Notes: generated from the sequence alone by a model not told the origin. A DNA stretch of 64,000 bases from Hyparrhenia diplandra (GCA_015847255.1 JADLZK010008582.1:50689-114688), one strand, 5' to 3'. Counted from the stretch's first letter, positions 22,869-35,955 are shown. Program-made: numbers and translations.

Positions 22869-24007
22869 GAGCGATCGCCTCCACGTTTTTATGGCGGCGC
22901 TGCTCCCATCGCGGGAGACCGAAATGATTGATCGGGCGATGGGGCACAAGCAGGCTTAACGTGGCCACCTACACGGGGGGACGAAGTCGTCGGCGATGAG
23001 GTGGTCGATGTCCACATCATACTAGGGCGGTGGTGAAAGAGAGGGTGTCGGCGGTGGTGGAGAGGATGGCGGAAGAAAGAGAGGGTGTCGGGCGTCTGTG
23101 GGAGAGGATGGCGGGACGTTGGCGCCCGGGGAGAGGCGGTACAAGAGACGGGACGTGTAGCCACTTGGCTAGAGGCGGAACCGTGAGGGTCTAGCAGGCC
23201 GGTGCCACCCCCACCCCCAATGCCAATGCGGCAAAGTTTGTAGCAGCCACTTGACCGGAGGCGAAACCAAGGTGGTGGCGTAAAGCGGGGAACCACTGGC
23301 TGCAGCCAGGTGCTACTGGGCCGTGTCCACGACGCAAAACCCTTTTTTTTTGTTGTTGGTGGATTGTCGTTACCGTTGCTATGGCCATTGATCGATCGAT
23401 TAGCCTTGTTAGCCTCCATGTCCCCTGTCCTTGACCTACTAGCTAGATTCAGATCGAGAGACCTCCCTGTTCATGCCGACATGAGTGAGCTCCTTGTTGT
23501 AGATCCTCTACTCGATTTAGTAAGAAGAAGGGCAAACGTTAAAGGATGAAACTTTTTGCTGAGTTCTGTTGCAAAACGTCTAGAGACAAAGGATTTACAT
23601 GTATGTGCTTAATTAATCTGTGAAAAGATTTATGATCACTTTGCAAAAGTGTTTTTTTATTTATTTTTTCTCGTATTGTATTTAAATAGTTGAAACTTTG
23701 ATTTTAGTGAGTGAATTATGACAAACTCTTGTCGATGGCTTTTTTTTCCTTCCCATATTATTGGGAGTTGGCAAACAATATGATTTGAGAAACGTGAAAA
23801 AATGTTAAACTGTTGGAGACAGCTTTAAAAAGCCATTAACTTTCATCTACCAGCAGACACTACTAGCTAGTGGATCAAATCAAATACGGATGAAACTTGA
23901 CATTTATAAACGAGAAGAGGCATGCTAAACTTTTTAGAGGTAGTTTAGTCATTTACCAATTGCATTGGTATCTTTAAGGGACGGACAGAGTATGGTCAGT
24001 GTATATA
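22869..24007. other. Intergenic, no gene recognised
   Basis: A GC-rich patch at 22900-23300 opens a 176-codon minus-strand frame of low-complexity Pro/Ser/Arg that I read as chance. It includes a two-copy tandem repeat of about 46 bp (AGAGAGGGTGTCG and GGAGAGGATGGCGG) at 23032-23116. The rest is AT-rich. Confidence 0.5.
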
Positions 24008-24240
24008 CTCCCTCTGTCCCCAAAAAGACCGTCACCGTGGGATGCGTGCCATAAGTTTGACTCAATTTATAGAAAATGTGTGCAACATTTAAATTTTTAA
24101 ATAAATTTATTAAAAACTAGACTTGAAGATCTTTCCGATGATGCTAATTACTTAGCACAAATATTTTTATATTTTAATATATAATTACCGGCATTTGTAT
24201 CTCGTGAAACGCGGTGACAATCTTTTAGGGACGGAGGGAT
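24008..24240. mobile_element. Stowaway-type MITE
   Basis: A 233-bp element with left end CTCCCTCTGTCCCC and right end GGGACGGAGGGA, flanked by TA at 24006-24007 and 24241-24242; the last base of the right terminus has changed. The interior is of the same family as the MITE at 19715. Confidence 0.85.
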
Positions 24241-24770
24241 TATATATCAATCAATGGCTGAGACTGCTTAGTAGTGCCGAAGGTATAGCAGTGAGAGTGA
24301 CCACGTCGATCTCATATCAGTACACTGTACGTAGCCATCACTGTATAATAACAATCCTAATCCTTTCATTGGCTTTGCTTTCAAGTGGATTATTTTTGCT
24401 TCCACCCCCAGCTTTTCACTTGCCCTCGGGCAGCTGCGCACACTTCAGCCAGCCACGCCACATGGGACGATCCTTCTGGCACCACCACCACCCTGCCTCT
24501 CCCTCACGCCACGTGTCCTTCCCTCCCCACAGCTCTCTCCGTCTCGGGAGAGCCCCCGAGGCCCAAGCAAAGCACCCTCGATTCCAACCCACTTGCCACG
24601 CCACCGCGGAACCCACTGACTGTGGGACCAGTTCGTCTCCGTGGGCCCCACGAGCGCGAGCCTTAAAAAGGCCCACTTCCTCCTCGTGCCGACCAGCTCT
24701 CTCAACCGCCGGCATTTTATACACCTCCGGGCCGGCCGGCGACGCCACCTCCTTCCCGCCCTCGGCCCGC

Positions 24771-27559
24771 ATGGCGTCCACCGGCGGTGACGGCATCGCC
24801 GGGCCGCCTCCGCCCCTTCCTCGCCCGCCACCATTCCTGTCACGGCCACCGGCCGAGGCCCCAACCCCGACCCCGACCCCGACCCACGCCGCGATCTCGT
24901 CGCCGCTTCTGGAGCCCGCGGCGGACGCGCGGCTCGCGGTGGCTGCGCCGGCTCGAGGCGTTCCTCTCCGCGGCGGGTCTGGCGGCGTCGACGCCGCTGG
25001 GCGTGGCCGCGGCGGCCGCGGCGCTCGCCGTGGTCGGCCTGGCGCTCCCCGCCGCAGCCGTCACGCTCTCCCCGTGCCGCGCCCACGGTCGAGGCGGCGG
25101 CTCAGCCTCAGGCTCAGGCTCCTGCGACGACTTCGAGGTCGAGGTGTTCGAGGTCTGCGTCCTGCTCTCGCAGGCGGCCGCCGCCGCCGTCGCGCTCGCC
25201 TGCGTCTCAAGGAAGATGGCCATGTACGGTCTCCGTAAGTTCCTCTTCGTCGACCCGGACCTCGGCATGAGGATCCGCTTCCAGAAGGAGTACGTCGCCA
25301 AGATCCAGGTGAGCTCATGTTGCCCGCCCGCGCGCGCGCGCGATCTCGTCGGGATTCCATCCCGTCCTGCTTCGGATTTATTTGAATTTGTATTAATACG
25401 GGAAGCTGTTAAAATCGAATGCTACAACTCCGATAGTGAGAGCACTTGCTTTAAGTGGCTACTAGTCATGATGCGTCTGATACTTTTACTAACTGCTGCT
25501 CCACTATTGGATGATTCACAATTGGGTGCAAATTTGTCCCATTTTTTACCAAATTTGGTGCAACGTTATGCATCTCAAGGATGAATTGTTGAATTCAGGT
25601 GCCATTTGAGTGTTACTAGGAGGAGGCTTGGAGAATATGAAGGCTCTGATTGTCATTTTGTGCTTATAATATTTATTTGGATTGATGCTTGCGTGTTACA
25701 GTCTCTAGTAGCTTCTGCTCAAAACCTCACATCTAGATCGTTGATTGGCACTTCTGAATTTTCTGTTGCATGTTTCATTGACATGTGGAGCCAGGGGGGG
25801 AGTTCATGTCTCTGAGATACTGAGATGATAGATGTCTAGTCATGTTACCATAACGAATGGAGCTACAATTCCTAAAATCCCTTGTTTAATCAGTGCCGCC
25901 CTGTGTGGATCATTGGCTTTGTCCTTACTGAAGTGGCTTGCTCTTTCGGTTACCTTTGTGATCTACACGTGCCTCCCTTATGTTACCATGTGAGTGGAGC
26001 TCATGTGCGTGTGGTACTCAGTTTGTGTTTGTGCTGCCGACATGTCTAGTTGTCTTTATTTACTGTTTATTATGCACGGAAATGCATGTTAGGGGCTGGT
26101 CAAGGATTTGGGGTTATGGAATAGGACCGTGTAGCATTTCCTTCGCTTTGTTATTACCATTATGATTGTTTTGTTAAATAAATGAAGTTCACATTTCCAT
26201 TTCCTATGGAAGTGGTCTGACTCAAGAATAACTTTTGCCTTTCCTAGATTTACCTTGTGAATTCTAGTGGAAATTATTTTAAAATTTTAAATTGCAAAAC
26301 TTCATGTTTAATATGGCTGGCATTTATCATATCATCCATTAATCTTGCATCAGGCTAAGAGCTTTGGTGTATTTAATTTTCTGTTGACAAGTGTTGCAAC
26401 CCCTTGCCACAGGACTTCTTCCGCACTCTTACATGGTGGATAGTGCCATGCTTTGTTGTGAAGGTCACCCGGGAATTGTTCCGCTTCTCCCACATCTTCC
26501 AGGAGTCAATTTGGAGAGCCTGCGTTGTATTTTTTTGCCTCCATCATGTCATGGATGTATTTGACAACGATCATATTATCGTCCTGCATGCTCTTCAACT
26601 TGGTCTGCAATCTGCAAGTTATCCACTTCGATGACTATGGCAAGCTTCTGGAGCAGGATGCGGATCCTCTGGTCTATTTGAAAGAGCACCTGCAGCTCCG
26701 CCACAACCTCTCCAAAATCAGTCACAGGTTCCGCATGTTCCTCTTGCTGCTCTTCTTTTCTGTAACAGCAAGCCAGTTTGCCATTCTTTTCAAGACGACA
26801 GCTTACAACGGGCCAATCAATTTCACCAATGGAGGTGACATTGCTGTGAGTGCCTCATGCTTTTACATTAACATTTTGTTTATAATTATTTGTTGCGAAA
26901 TCAGAGTCAAGAGAGCATTTCCTCTTACACCGCAGGTGTCTTCGGTTGTTCAAGTTGTTGGTCTTGTCCTCTGTTTGCACGCTGCTGCTAAGATCTCCCA
27001 CAGAGCTCAAAACATTGCTTCGTTGGCTAGTCGATGGCATGCGTTAGCAACATGCTCTACTGACTCCACTTACGTGAGCACCCCAAACAGTTCTGGGAAC
27101 CTTGTGCCCTTTCCTGCGCATCTGTTTCTGAGAGATTTATCAGAAAGTGATCTGGAGTCCCTGGACAGTGGGTCGCTTCATGGCAATTCTCATGGCACAG
27201 CTCAGTTGGCTTCATACATGTCTTCGTACCATAAGAGAGAGTCGCTTGGTAAGGAAAAAACAAAGCTTCCTCTAACCCTCCAACGCTTAATCTTCAATCA
27301 TCCAATGTGACAATTTGAAGATCATGCTCCACAATATCCACACATTTCAGTGCTTATGCTTTGCTTCTCCTCTGCATGATTTTCAGTGCTGTACCTGCTG
27401 GCCAACCCAGGCGGCATCACGATATTTGGCTGGATCGTCGACCGAGCATTCCTAAATACCATCCTGATGCTCGAGTTAACTCTTGTGCTCTTCGTGCTTA
27501 GCAAGACCGTTGTGATCCCGGCCAAGACACTGGTACACAGCTACGTTGGGTTCCCCTGA
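24771..27559 (+). CDS. DUF3537 membrane protein (MRB1-like), two apparent frameshifts
   Basis: Plant DUF3537 family, which includes Arabidopsis MRB1 (At4g22270). Exons: 24771-25308, 26413-26845, 26936-27248 and 27387-27559. Conserved blocks are RWLRRLEAFLSAAG, YGLRKFLFVDPDLGMRIRFQ, FFRTLTWWIVPCFVVKV, NLVCNLQVIHFDDYGKLLEQ, CLHAAAKISHRAQ and NPGGITIFGWIVDRAFLN. About seven hydrophobic segments predict a multipass membrane protein; the molecular activity is unknown. Exon 1 is 538 nt and exon 2 is 433 nt, each one base more than frame allows. The ATG at 24771 leads into SPLLEPAADAR, then one extra G at 24931-24932 is needed to explain the switch to the conserved frame, which itself has no upstream ATG. 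In exon 2 the switch falls in a T7 run at 26530-26536. Either these are sequence errors or the gene is recently disabled. Confidence 0.85.
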
Positions 27560-28471
27560 ATACGACACCGTTGCGAATCTGCCTTGTACAGATTGAAGAA
27601 TTCAGGTTCAGGTTCAGTTAGGAGATGGGATTTGATGACAGGTTGCCGGGGTTTGCACGCCACAGTGAGAGAAACCTGTAGGAATGGTGGCAGATTTGGT
27701 CTTCCTCCAGAAAGCGCAAATCATATGCCTGCCATACCAATCCAGCCATCTAAGCATGAAGGCTGGATTGCTGCAGGCTGAAGGCTGGCTGAGGGCCAGG
27801 GTCGTGACTTGTACAGTTTCGGGCGGGCGAGGGCCTGGGGGCTAGGGCTTCTATTCTTTTTACCGTGTATATGTAAATTATTAAATTAAATATAAATATA
27901 AATATATATAATATACGAAATGTATGTACTACTATAAACAAATATGATATAAAAAAGTATATTTTCTAGCTTTTTTGTCAGTAGTGGAACGGTAATACAC
28001 AACCCTGACAGAATGTGCGATGCGATCATTTGGCCCTCTTTACGACTCTCTGCACTCGCGTAAAAAATATGATTGACGAGATGAGTTGTTCAACGTAGTA
28101 ACTGAAATAAGGTGCTCTGTTGCTGTTCAAGATCATCCACTGCAAATTTAGCCTGACTTATTATTAATATACAAGAGTTCCGTAAATCTTTCTGAACAAG
28201 CTAATGTAAAAAGAATAACCAATATTTTTTCCTCTAAACTGTCCAAGGTTGTGGCTACAATCAAGCACCTCGAACAGGAACCAGGCTGTTGGCTATACAC
28301 AACATTCGACGCAGAACACACAGAACAAACAACTAGTACAAACAGAGCTACAAATCTAGTCAGGGTGGCCCGACAATGGTTGGGACGGACCAAAAAGAAT
28401 CAAAATTGACTATATTCTATCGAAGAAACCTAAATGAGCTCTCCTACTAGAGGATGGGTTGTGAGGAAAAT
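27560..28471. other. Convergent intergenic region
   Basis: Contains the 3' flanks of the DUF3537 gene (+) and the ARP3 gene (-). AT-rich near 27870-27960. No further gene is seen. Confidence 0.5.
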
Positions 28472-31400
28472 TCAGTACATTCCTTTGAAAACTGGGCTTG
28501 TTCTGCAGATGCTGGCTCCATGTTCCTCGTATTCCTCCTTTGTGTGGCAAAACTGCATGAGAAAAGGGAAATCACTTGGATTTCATTCGCACAAAATGAA
28601 TTCACGAGGAATAATTGTATTCTTAACTCAGTTACAACACTGCTCTGTAGCATTATGAACTCAAGCATCACAATTCACCGCATTTACTGGCATTATAAGG
28701 TTCAATCAGATAGCAGATATACAGGGATTACTAAAGATTGCCAGTTTATTGAGGCCCCTAGAATGTAAAGTGGCAGGTACCTCAAAAGAATTCAGGGTTA
28801 GATGCAGCTATTGATCCACCGAACCAAACTGCATAACTCTGTATTGGATGGGCAACCACATTGACTTCAATAGGCTGACAACAGAGAAAAGGTCAAATTA
28901 AATGGCAGTACAAAGCACATAAAATTATTCACATGTAGCCTATTGACTACAACAGTATATTACATGGCAACTGAGAATCAATCATCTGTACTTACTCTCA
29001 CTTCCACACGATGACGGGCATTAGTCGGCAACACGCTCATCCACTATCTTCTTTATATCATTTTGAAGTCTCTTATGGAAGTCTTTAAACATGGTAGATC
29101 CACCAGATAATACTATATTCTGCAACAAGTAGAATTCTGATAAATGTCACAGCGTTCACATATATCACTTCCCAGGGTTTGAAGAAAGCACCTTGTACAG
29201 AGCTCTCCTTGTGTCGATTGGTGCAGACTGAACACAGCTATCAATCAACTTGGGTAAAGGAGTGGAGAAATCGGCAGAGTAAATCTCAGGATTGAAGAAG
29301 ATCTGCATTTATTGGCAGACGATTAGAGATGCACACCTAATTCTGATTAAAGAAAAACATGACCAACTGTAGTAACTTAAAAGTTTATTATAACAAAAAG
29401 GTTAAATACCAACAAAATTAGGCTCAAAGCAAAACAAACTTATATTTTCTAGCACCTAATAAGCTTTTCAAGATATATTTGATAACACCCATGTTTCAGT
29501 GCCAATTTCATACCCATGATGTACGAGAAGTCGAGAACAATTCTGTACTACTACAGAAGCTTATCGATATCACTTGACAGTGTAAAAATGATGCACACGG
29601 TAGTATTCCATTGGAGGTAGACACCGTGTGAACCATCAAACTTACTAATTTCTTTCCAATGGAACCCACCACTTTTCTAGTAATTAAATGTTTTTTACTG
29701 TAAAACTAAATCATTTCTTCAAGTTGGTCATAAATTAAATGCAGCTTTAGTTCAGTATGACAATGTAAATGAGTACAATCATAGAAACAAATATTTCATG
29801 AACAAATAGTGCTGCAATCATATGAACGGCAGATTGGCAATCCTTGATCCGTGTTCCAATGAATTCCATTGATATTGCCACAGGACAAGAATAAGTACAG
29901 TGTGAAATGGTCATCCAGTGAAGTCTGTACATTCACATTGTCAAGCAGTTCCTTTACTACACACTTAACAGAAAGAAATGCTGACAAGATCAAAAGCTTC
30001 AAAAGCTATAGTAAATTCATCAGTGCAATACAATGTAACTGTCACTCAAAAGTTGTTGGCCATAATATTATACAATTTTGGATGAACAGTATGGGAACAA
30101 AAAAAACTATTGCAGTTTTGATGACAGAAATAGGAATAAACCTCTGGACCAAGAAAGCGTTCATATCCAACGTCAATTGTATATGGGACCCCAGTCTTTG
30201 GTTTAACACCTGACCAGTGTTTGATGTACTTATCAGGCTTCTTGTCATGCTTCTTGAACTCCTGAAATTGTAATGGAGATGCATAAGAATCTAAATCTTT
30301 TTATTTGTTTAACATAGATAGATGCTTACTGTATGGCCTCTTGCTGAAAATTACTTATATCAAACTTGCCACATATATAATTTAAACGAAAACAATGCAT
30401 AAAATTAGTCTAGATGGTGAGAAGCTGAAGACCAAAAGGTATCTATAGTCATTGTTAAGCAACACAAGCAAACATAATAACATTAAACAGAATTTCGAAC
30501 CAACATCAAAAGTAGTATTTACACAGGGAACAAGTTTTACAAGCATGTTCAACTTCATTAGGGGACTTCAACTACCATTAAACAATTTTACTAGTTGTGA
30601 AGAGTTGAAGACCAAAGGATAATAAAAGGCAATACCTTGACAATGTCTGAACAAGTATAACAATACATTTCTTTCACTTTTACGAGATATATCTAAAGAA
30701 TCCTCAGGTGGCAAAAGCTCACCTCTTTCCTGCAAAACCGCCAGAGCGACACTAGTCAATAACAGCATTTATAATGTAATACACCATCAGCAGGACAGCA
30801 TCCATGCTACTGAGAAAATCCATGCAGCTTTCACAGAATCACAGGGGACCACAAGAGAATACCAAAATGTAAAAGTAAATAATGAGAGCATACAGGGCTA
30901 ACACCAATCAGTACAACTCAAATTGTGATTATGGTTTATGTTTACAGTGGTTCTGCAGTCAGATGCAATTGCTCACCAGATGACTAACCATGGTAATATG
31001 AGAATCCCCCATTTTCAAGTAAATATTTTTCCCAATCACACAATAATAATCAAGGATAGGATGACATTCAAATACTCTGTACTCCCCATGTTCCAAATTA
31101 TAACTCGTTTTGCTTTTTTCAGTACGTAGCTTTTGCTATGTAGTTAGATATATCATATATCTAGGTGCATAGCAAAAAACTATATATTTAGAAAAGCCAA
31201 AACGACTTCTAATTTGGAACAGAGGGAATAGGAATTAATGAATAGCATACCATTCAATTTATTCTAGAAGGATGGCCAAAACAACAATGATCACAAAACT
31301 TAAGGTCCTTCACTTCAGTTAACTCGCAATAAAAAAAATGTCAGGCAGTTGCTTTTTGTGATCATAAGTCAGCTCTGCTAGCTGGTATAAACACAAAAAT

Positions 31401-34008
31401 TTTCTAGACTTCATCATCTTAGGAGCATGGGCAATCTAGAATCATCACAATCGCTGCGTGTTTGATGGGATCTTGCCTAACTTAAATGGAGTGCAAGGCC
31501 TCATTAGGGAGTAGTTGACCTCTGCTATTGGCTGGGGCTTGACACTTGATGAGTTTCTCATCTCCTTGCCCTTGCGCCAATCACAGTTGATTTGTTGGTC
31601 AAGGTCATCTTCCGTGGTGTTTTTTCTAGTGGCGAGCATGTATAAGCGCAGTGCGGCGTGAGTATGTAGTGTTTTTAGACGTTCTAATTTGAAACAATAT
31701 GTACATATGTTGCTTGGTAAAACAAAACTCAACACCAAATTTATCATAATGCTAAAATAAATCTTTGATTTAAGAGCACAGAACCAGAGATCGATACAGA
31801 CCTATTTATGTACAATACGAGAAATTTTGCATCTGAAAGTAATCACATAAAAAATTGGAGAGCATGATGTACCTGTAAAAGCTGTGAAACAAACTGGGTT
31901 ATGTCACTTCCGGAAAAAGGAAAAGACTTTATGCTACTCCCAATTACATAGCCATTGACAACTGGCACGATTTGTGGAGCTCCATCCCCAATATCAACTA
32001 CTACTCCTGTCATATCAGACTGACAAAGTATATTGCCCGAAGTTAATGAGAAGCAATGTGCTCTACCACAAAATCTATAGGTATTAATTAAATGAAAAAG
32101 GGCCACGAGATTGGAAGAATAAACAGTGGTTGCCAGTAACTACAAATGCATGCCCTTAATCATGAGTTCCAGAATATGACAAGCAACAGAATATATATAT
32201 AAATTATGACGCTGACCTTTTTAAGACACATCATGATTCAAAGAAACATAAATAATGTAAATGGTAGCCGATCTTTGCGATCACTACAAGAAGTTTGCAT
32301 TTTCCTTTCCTTTTTAAAAAGAAAAGATTCAACAAAAGCAATGAATGCCAATCAAGAAGATGTGGTTTATGCAGTAATAAATACTTGGTAAGCAAAGCAC
32401 AAAACGGGGTATTTTCAGAACCTACCGCGGTATCTGAATCGTCCTCAGAAATACTTTTCAGATAGGCATATCCAGCAGAAAGGCTGAGGACAGACTGAAC
32501 AGAAATATATAGTCCAGGAACATTGAAGGTCTCGAACATTATTTCTCCTGTACATTCACGACTTTCAGGTGTACTGACAGGACTATCCGTAAGAAGGAAA
32601 TAGTGCTCTTCGGGATTGCAACGCAGATAATTGAAAATACATTGCTGCCAAAATCTCTCCATTGTATCCCAATCATGAACCTGCAAAACAGGAAAGATAA
32701 TAAGTCATATGGGGGTAGAATGCAAACGAAGGACAACATCAAGATAATAAGTCATATGGGGGTAGAATGCAAACAAAGGACATCACCACTAAAAGGAAAT
32801 GCATATACATACCTGACCATGACGGATTGGACTCCTTAAAGTGTACAGCCCACTAGATCTTAACCGCGATAGAGCCTCATCTCCAATAAAAAAGTCAAGA
32901 TCAGCCATGATGCCTGCATTGTACTGTGCTATCCAGTTTGCACTACTCAACAGCTCTGTCTGGTCTAGAAAAGATTCGTTTGCAGCTACGACAGTAGGGA
33001 GAGTGAAAGACGGCTCGGAGTTCCCAGAAAATCCAAGTTTGCTATACCTAAACATATAAGAGTATAAAAATCTTGTAAGAATAAAACAATGGTAGTCATA
33101 AATCATAGTCGAAAACAGGGTGTAAGTGTTATTACTATGTCAGAAAAAAAGGTAGAAGTGACATAGTTTAGCAATTGCAGAGAAATCAAAGCAATCCAGG
33201 TTCGATGAGATCTGTCTATATCCTAATAAGAGGATTCATTCACTTTGTGGATGTTATTACTTTAGGATCTGTTCTCATGAGTTTATTAATTGCTCATAAA
33301 AGGATGTGGAATCTTAATTTGACAGCAACATCCAGAAAGTTTATAAACCCAGCATTCAAGACCTTTGACTATCTGGAAGCTGAGAGTACAAGGGGAAAAG
33401 TGACCATGGAATCTGCCTTGAGTTGAGGATACTGTACAGCACAAGCAGAAGCAGGACAGAGACAGAGACAGAGGAGCAGTCCCAATCAAAGGCTACCACT
33501 CTAACAGTTCTCCCCCCCCATTACAAAAGCAATCCCCCAAGTCTTCCCCCTACACTGCACGGATTTACAACCAAACAGAGCAGAACGACAGGCAGCTTGG
33601 CTTGGGTAGTGTCTCACAATCCCAGTCGACTATATAGAATTGTAGATGATGGAGTCGTCCGTCCTAACCTAACCGGTGCGACCAAAGTGTACACCGTGAA
33701 TGAATATCCAACAAACGACCAAACCACGGACCACGTACGGGCACCCATTTGAGGAACCAACCGCGGGATCAAATCATGGCTGAAAAAGGCTCGGCGAGAA
33801 GAGAAACCCCGCACCCGAGCGCACAGGGGAATCGCGCGGCGATAGAGCAGTACTGGCACCAGCGACTCCGAGGTCGGAGACGTACAGCGAGTTGTTGGCG
33901 TCTTAGCGAAAGGAAGGGGAGGGAGGGAGAGAGGGAGAGAGGGGAGGGATCGGGGTTATACCCTGTGCCGTTGTCGATGACGATGGCCGGGCGCGCGGTG
34001 GCGTCCAT
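28472..34008 (-). CDS. ARP3: Actin-related protein 3, ARP2/3 complex subunit, three apparent frameshifts
   Basis: Ten exons on the minus strand: 34008-33962, 33047-32813, 32680-32426, 32019-31873, 30729-30636, 30261-30142, 29302-29192, 29119-28996, 28874-28781 and 28552-28472, all GT-AG. About 434 residues, against roughly 430 for plant ARP3. The nucleotide-binding blocks are present: VIDNGTGY, VVVDIGDG and LSGGSTMF. The C terminus ICRTSPVFKGMY matches the ARP3 end. ARP3 with ARP2 nucleates branched actin filaments in the cytoplasm; loss in Arabidopsis gives distorted trichomes. Exons 5, 8 and 9 are 94, 124 and 94 nt, each one base over; the extra base lies in an A4 run (30678-30681), near 29024-29033, and in a T4 run (28784-28787, minus strand). 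Exon 3 ends with about ten acidic/serine residues absent from the ARP3 proteins I recall. Many substitutions suggest a diverged copy. Confidence 0.88.
31082..31228. mobile_element. Short Stowaway-type MITE in an ARP3 intron
   Basis: A 147-bp element with left terminus CTCCCCATGTTCCAAATTAT and right terminus CTAATTTGGAACAGAGGGAA, flanked by TA at 31080-31081 and 31229-31230. The centre has TCTAGGTGCATAGCAAAAA. It lies in the intron between ARP3 exons 4 and 5. Confidence 0.88.
32694..32787. repeat. 47-bp tandem duplication in an ARP3 intron
   Basis: AAGATAATAAGTCATATGGG starts at 32694 and again at 32741, and both copies continue with GGTAGAATGCAAAC and AAGGACA with one or two changes. It sits just upstream of ARP3 exon 3 in the direction of transcription and does not touch the splice site. 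Confidence 0.85.
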
Positions 34009-34673
34009 GGATGGCAGCAGCTCCGGCGAGTCCCCGCCGGCTCATGCCTCCGCCGTTACCGGGAGGGCCGGGAGGCGGGGCATCTGGGGGTCCGCCGCGC
34101 GATCGAGGCCTACTCGTTGTCTCTCCCTGGGCGCCCGGCCGATCGAGCGGAGCCGAGTCGCGGCGGCGGGCTAGGGTCCGGGCGATCGATTAGGGATCGG
34201 ATGGCGCGCGGGCTCGAGCGATTGATTCGAGGAGGCGGGCGGTGCGCGGCGCGTGGCGTGGCGACTGGCGATGGGGAGGAGGAGGAGACCGAGACGGACC
34301 TCACGAGTTGGTGGTTTGGTTGACGAGGGAAGCGGGAAGGAACCAGCCAAGCCCCCCAGGACTCAGGAGGCGGAGGCGAAGAAGTGGGCGGCTTGTCAGT
34401 TGTGACTTGTGACTTGTGGAGTGCCTGCCTGCCTGGCGTGCCTGGGTCGGTCGGTCCGTCCGCGTGCGCACCGCATTGCTCTGTCCGTCCCTATGAAGTG
34501 GGTTGGGGGTAGTGGGGGCGCACTCACTCTTACCCCGGGCCCACCTGGCAGCAACGGACTTCTGGACACGTGTCGCTTCACTCTCCTAATGATGCCGCGA
34601 CACTGGCTGCCATCGGATGACCATCTGTATCGTCACATTATTAGGCCGTGCCAACCAAGAACTCGAAGCTATA

Positions 34674-35037
34674 CTCTAGGTTCCAAATTACAAATCGTTT
34701 TAATTACAAATTATATATTATATTATACCTAGATGTGTACTCCCTTTGTCCTGAAAATACTGTCGTCCTAGGGTTCGGCTGTTGTCCTAGAAAGAGTGTC
34801 GCGCAGCAGCTCAAGCTAGCTACTTGGGTGTTGTGCCTATAGGAATCAGTTACACCATAGTGACCGTACCTCCACTAGTCCATTATCGAAGGAACACCTC
34901 ACCTACTCATAGTCATAGATAATTAAATGAAGCACGTCGTAGTCAGTAGGCAATGGGTAGGGTGATGTAGCTTTCTTTTTCATCTCTTTGGTACCAGTGT
35001 CTAAGTCCAAAACGACTGTAATTTGGGATGGAGGGAG
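34674..35037. mobile_element. Composite or interrupted Stowaway-type MITE
   Basis: The left half begins CTCTAGGTTCCAAATTACAA and the right end is AAACGACTGTAATTTGGGAT followed by GGAGGGAG and TA at 35038-35039. These are complementary as in the short MITE at 31082. Between them, starting TACTCCCTTTGTCC at 34739, lies about 260 bp that looks like a second element with one recognisable end. I cannot define its other boundary. Confidence 0.5.
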
Positions 35038-35310
35038 TAGTAAAATAAACATACTATAAAATTCAGAGTGGGAAAACCCCGTCTCTACCAACTCTTATCT
35101 TGCTAGGCTCGCATGTATCCTGATAAACTACAGTGCCAGCTCTAACCACATGACCCACCTGGCAACCTCCATAGCGATTTGTCCTGTTCGTTAAGGACGC
35201 CCTTAGCAAGTGTTCCAATGTCTAACTACAATAGGCTACAATTAGCATGAACACATTGGTCCAATAGGAAAAAGACACATGTCTGTCGCATTACTCTACG
35301 TCACATTTCT

Positions 35311-35356
35311 AACCCTCGCTCGATGTTGGTAAAAAAAAAAAAACCCTCGCTCGATG
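35311..35356 (+). repeat. Tail-only retroposon insertion with 15-bp target duplication
   Basis: AACCCTCGCTCGATG occurs at 35311-35325 and 35342-35356 without mismatch. The 16 bases between are TTGGT and eleven A. Confidence 0.6.
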
Positions 35357-35943
35357 GTCTCATGTGGTAAACCCTCCTCCGTCCTCGCCCAGTTCCTACC
35401 GGGGGTGGAGGGCTAGGCTCGAATCTAGGTGATCTCGCTGAGGGCAGTAAAATGAGACTCGACACCCTCAAGAAAAGGTTTCTATCGCTTGGTTACGCCT
35501 CCGGGATGGATGAATTAAACCTTGCTCTTTTCTTCTTCATCGATGCATTGCCAACTCAGTTGATGTGTCATTTCATTAGATGAGTGAAACTCTCATGAAA
35601 CCACATTAGTACTAGACTTACATGCTAGACTACTGAGCCTAGAGCGAGTAAATGAATATACACATAGGAGATCGAATACGCATCCAAAAAAGATGACGGA
35701 AACAACAAATTGCAAAGACTAGTTGTCTGATTTGTTGTGAGAGAATGTACTAGGATAAGCCGAAGGATAAGTTTTTTTGAAAAAACACTGTGAGCTCATT
35801 CAGCAATCATCACTAAATTCAAGTTGGTGTGAGTTTGACCCTATTCTGTTAATCATCTGCAGTTACTAGCTAGCAACAATAAATGATAGAAAACGTATTT
35901 GACTTGTGCTTGCCTTCTTCTTCTTCTCTCTCTCGACATGGAG

Positions 35944-35955
35944 TATGTATAAGGA
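35944..35955 (+). promoter_or_regulatory. Possible TATA box of the I9 gene
   Basis: TATGTATAAGG lies about 65 bp before the start codon at 36015. The paralogue at 55281 (-) has a different AT-rich stretch at the corresponding place, so conservation does not confirm it. Confidence 0.3.

Larger units (their letters stand above)
34009..35943. other. Intergenic region between divergent ARP3 and I9 genes
   Basis: GC-rich ARP3 upstream DNA to about 34320, with purine-rich GGGAGGGAG tracts near 33915 in ARP3 intron 1. A composite MITE then lies at 34674-35037 and a tail-only insertion at 35311. The rest is AT-rich and no gene is recognised. Confidence 0.5.

Noticed and set aside
22889..23419. 176-codon minus-strand frame
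   Set aside because: Low-complexity His/Pro/Ser composition over a short tandem repeat; nothing supports a gene.
24787..25308. DUF3537 start in the conserved frame at 24787
   Set aside because: That position is GTG, and no ATG lies in this frame upstream; the ATG at 24771 plus a one-base shift explains the N terminus better.
24445..25360. Long frames on both strands over DUF3537 exon 1
   Set aside because: Low-complexity Arg/Pro/Ala translations caused by high GC; they overlap the conserved exon.
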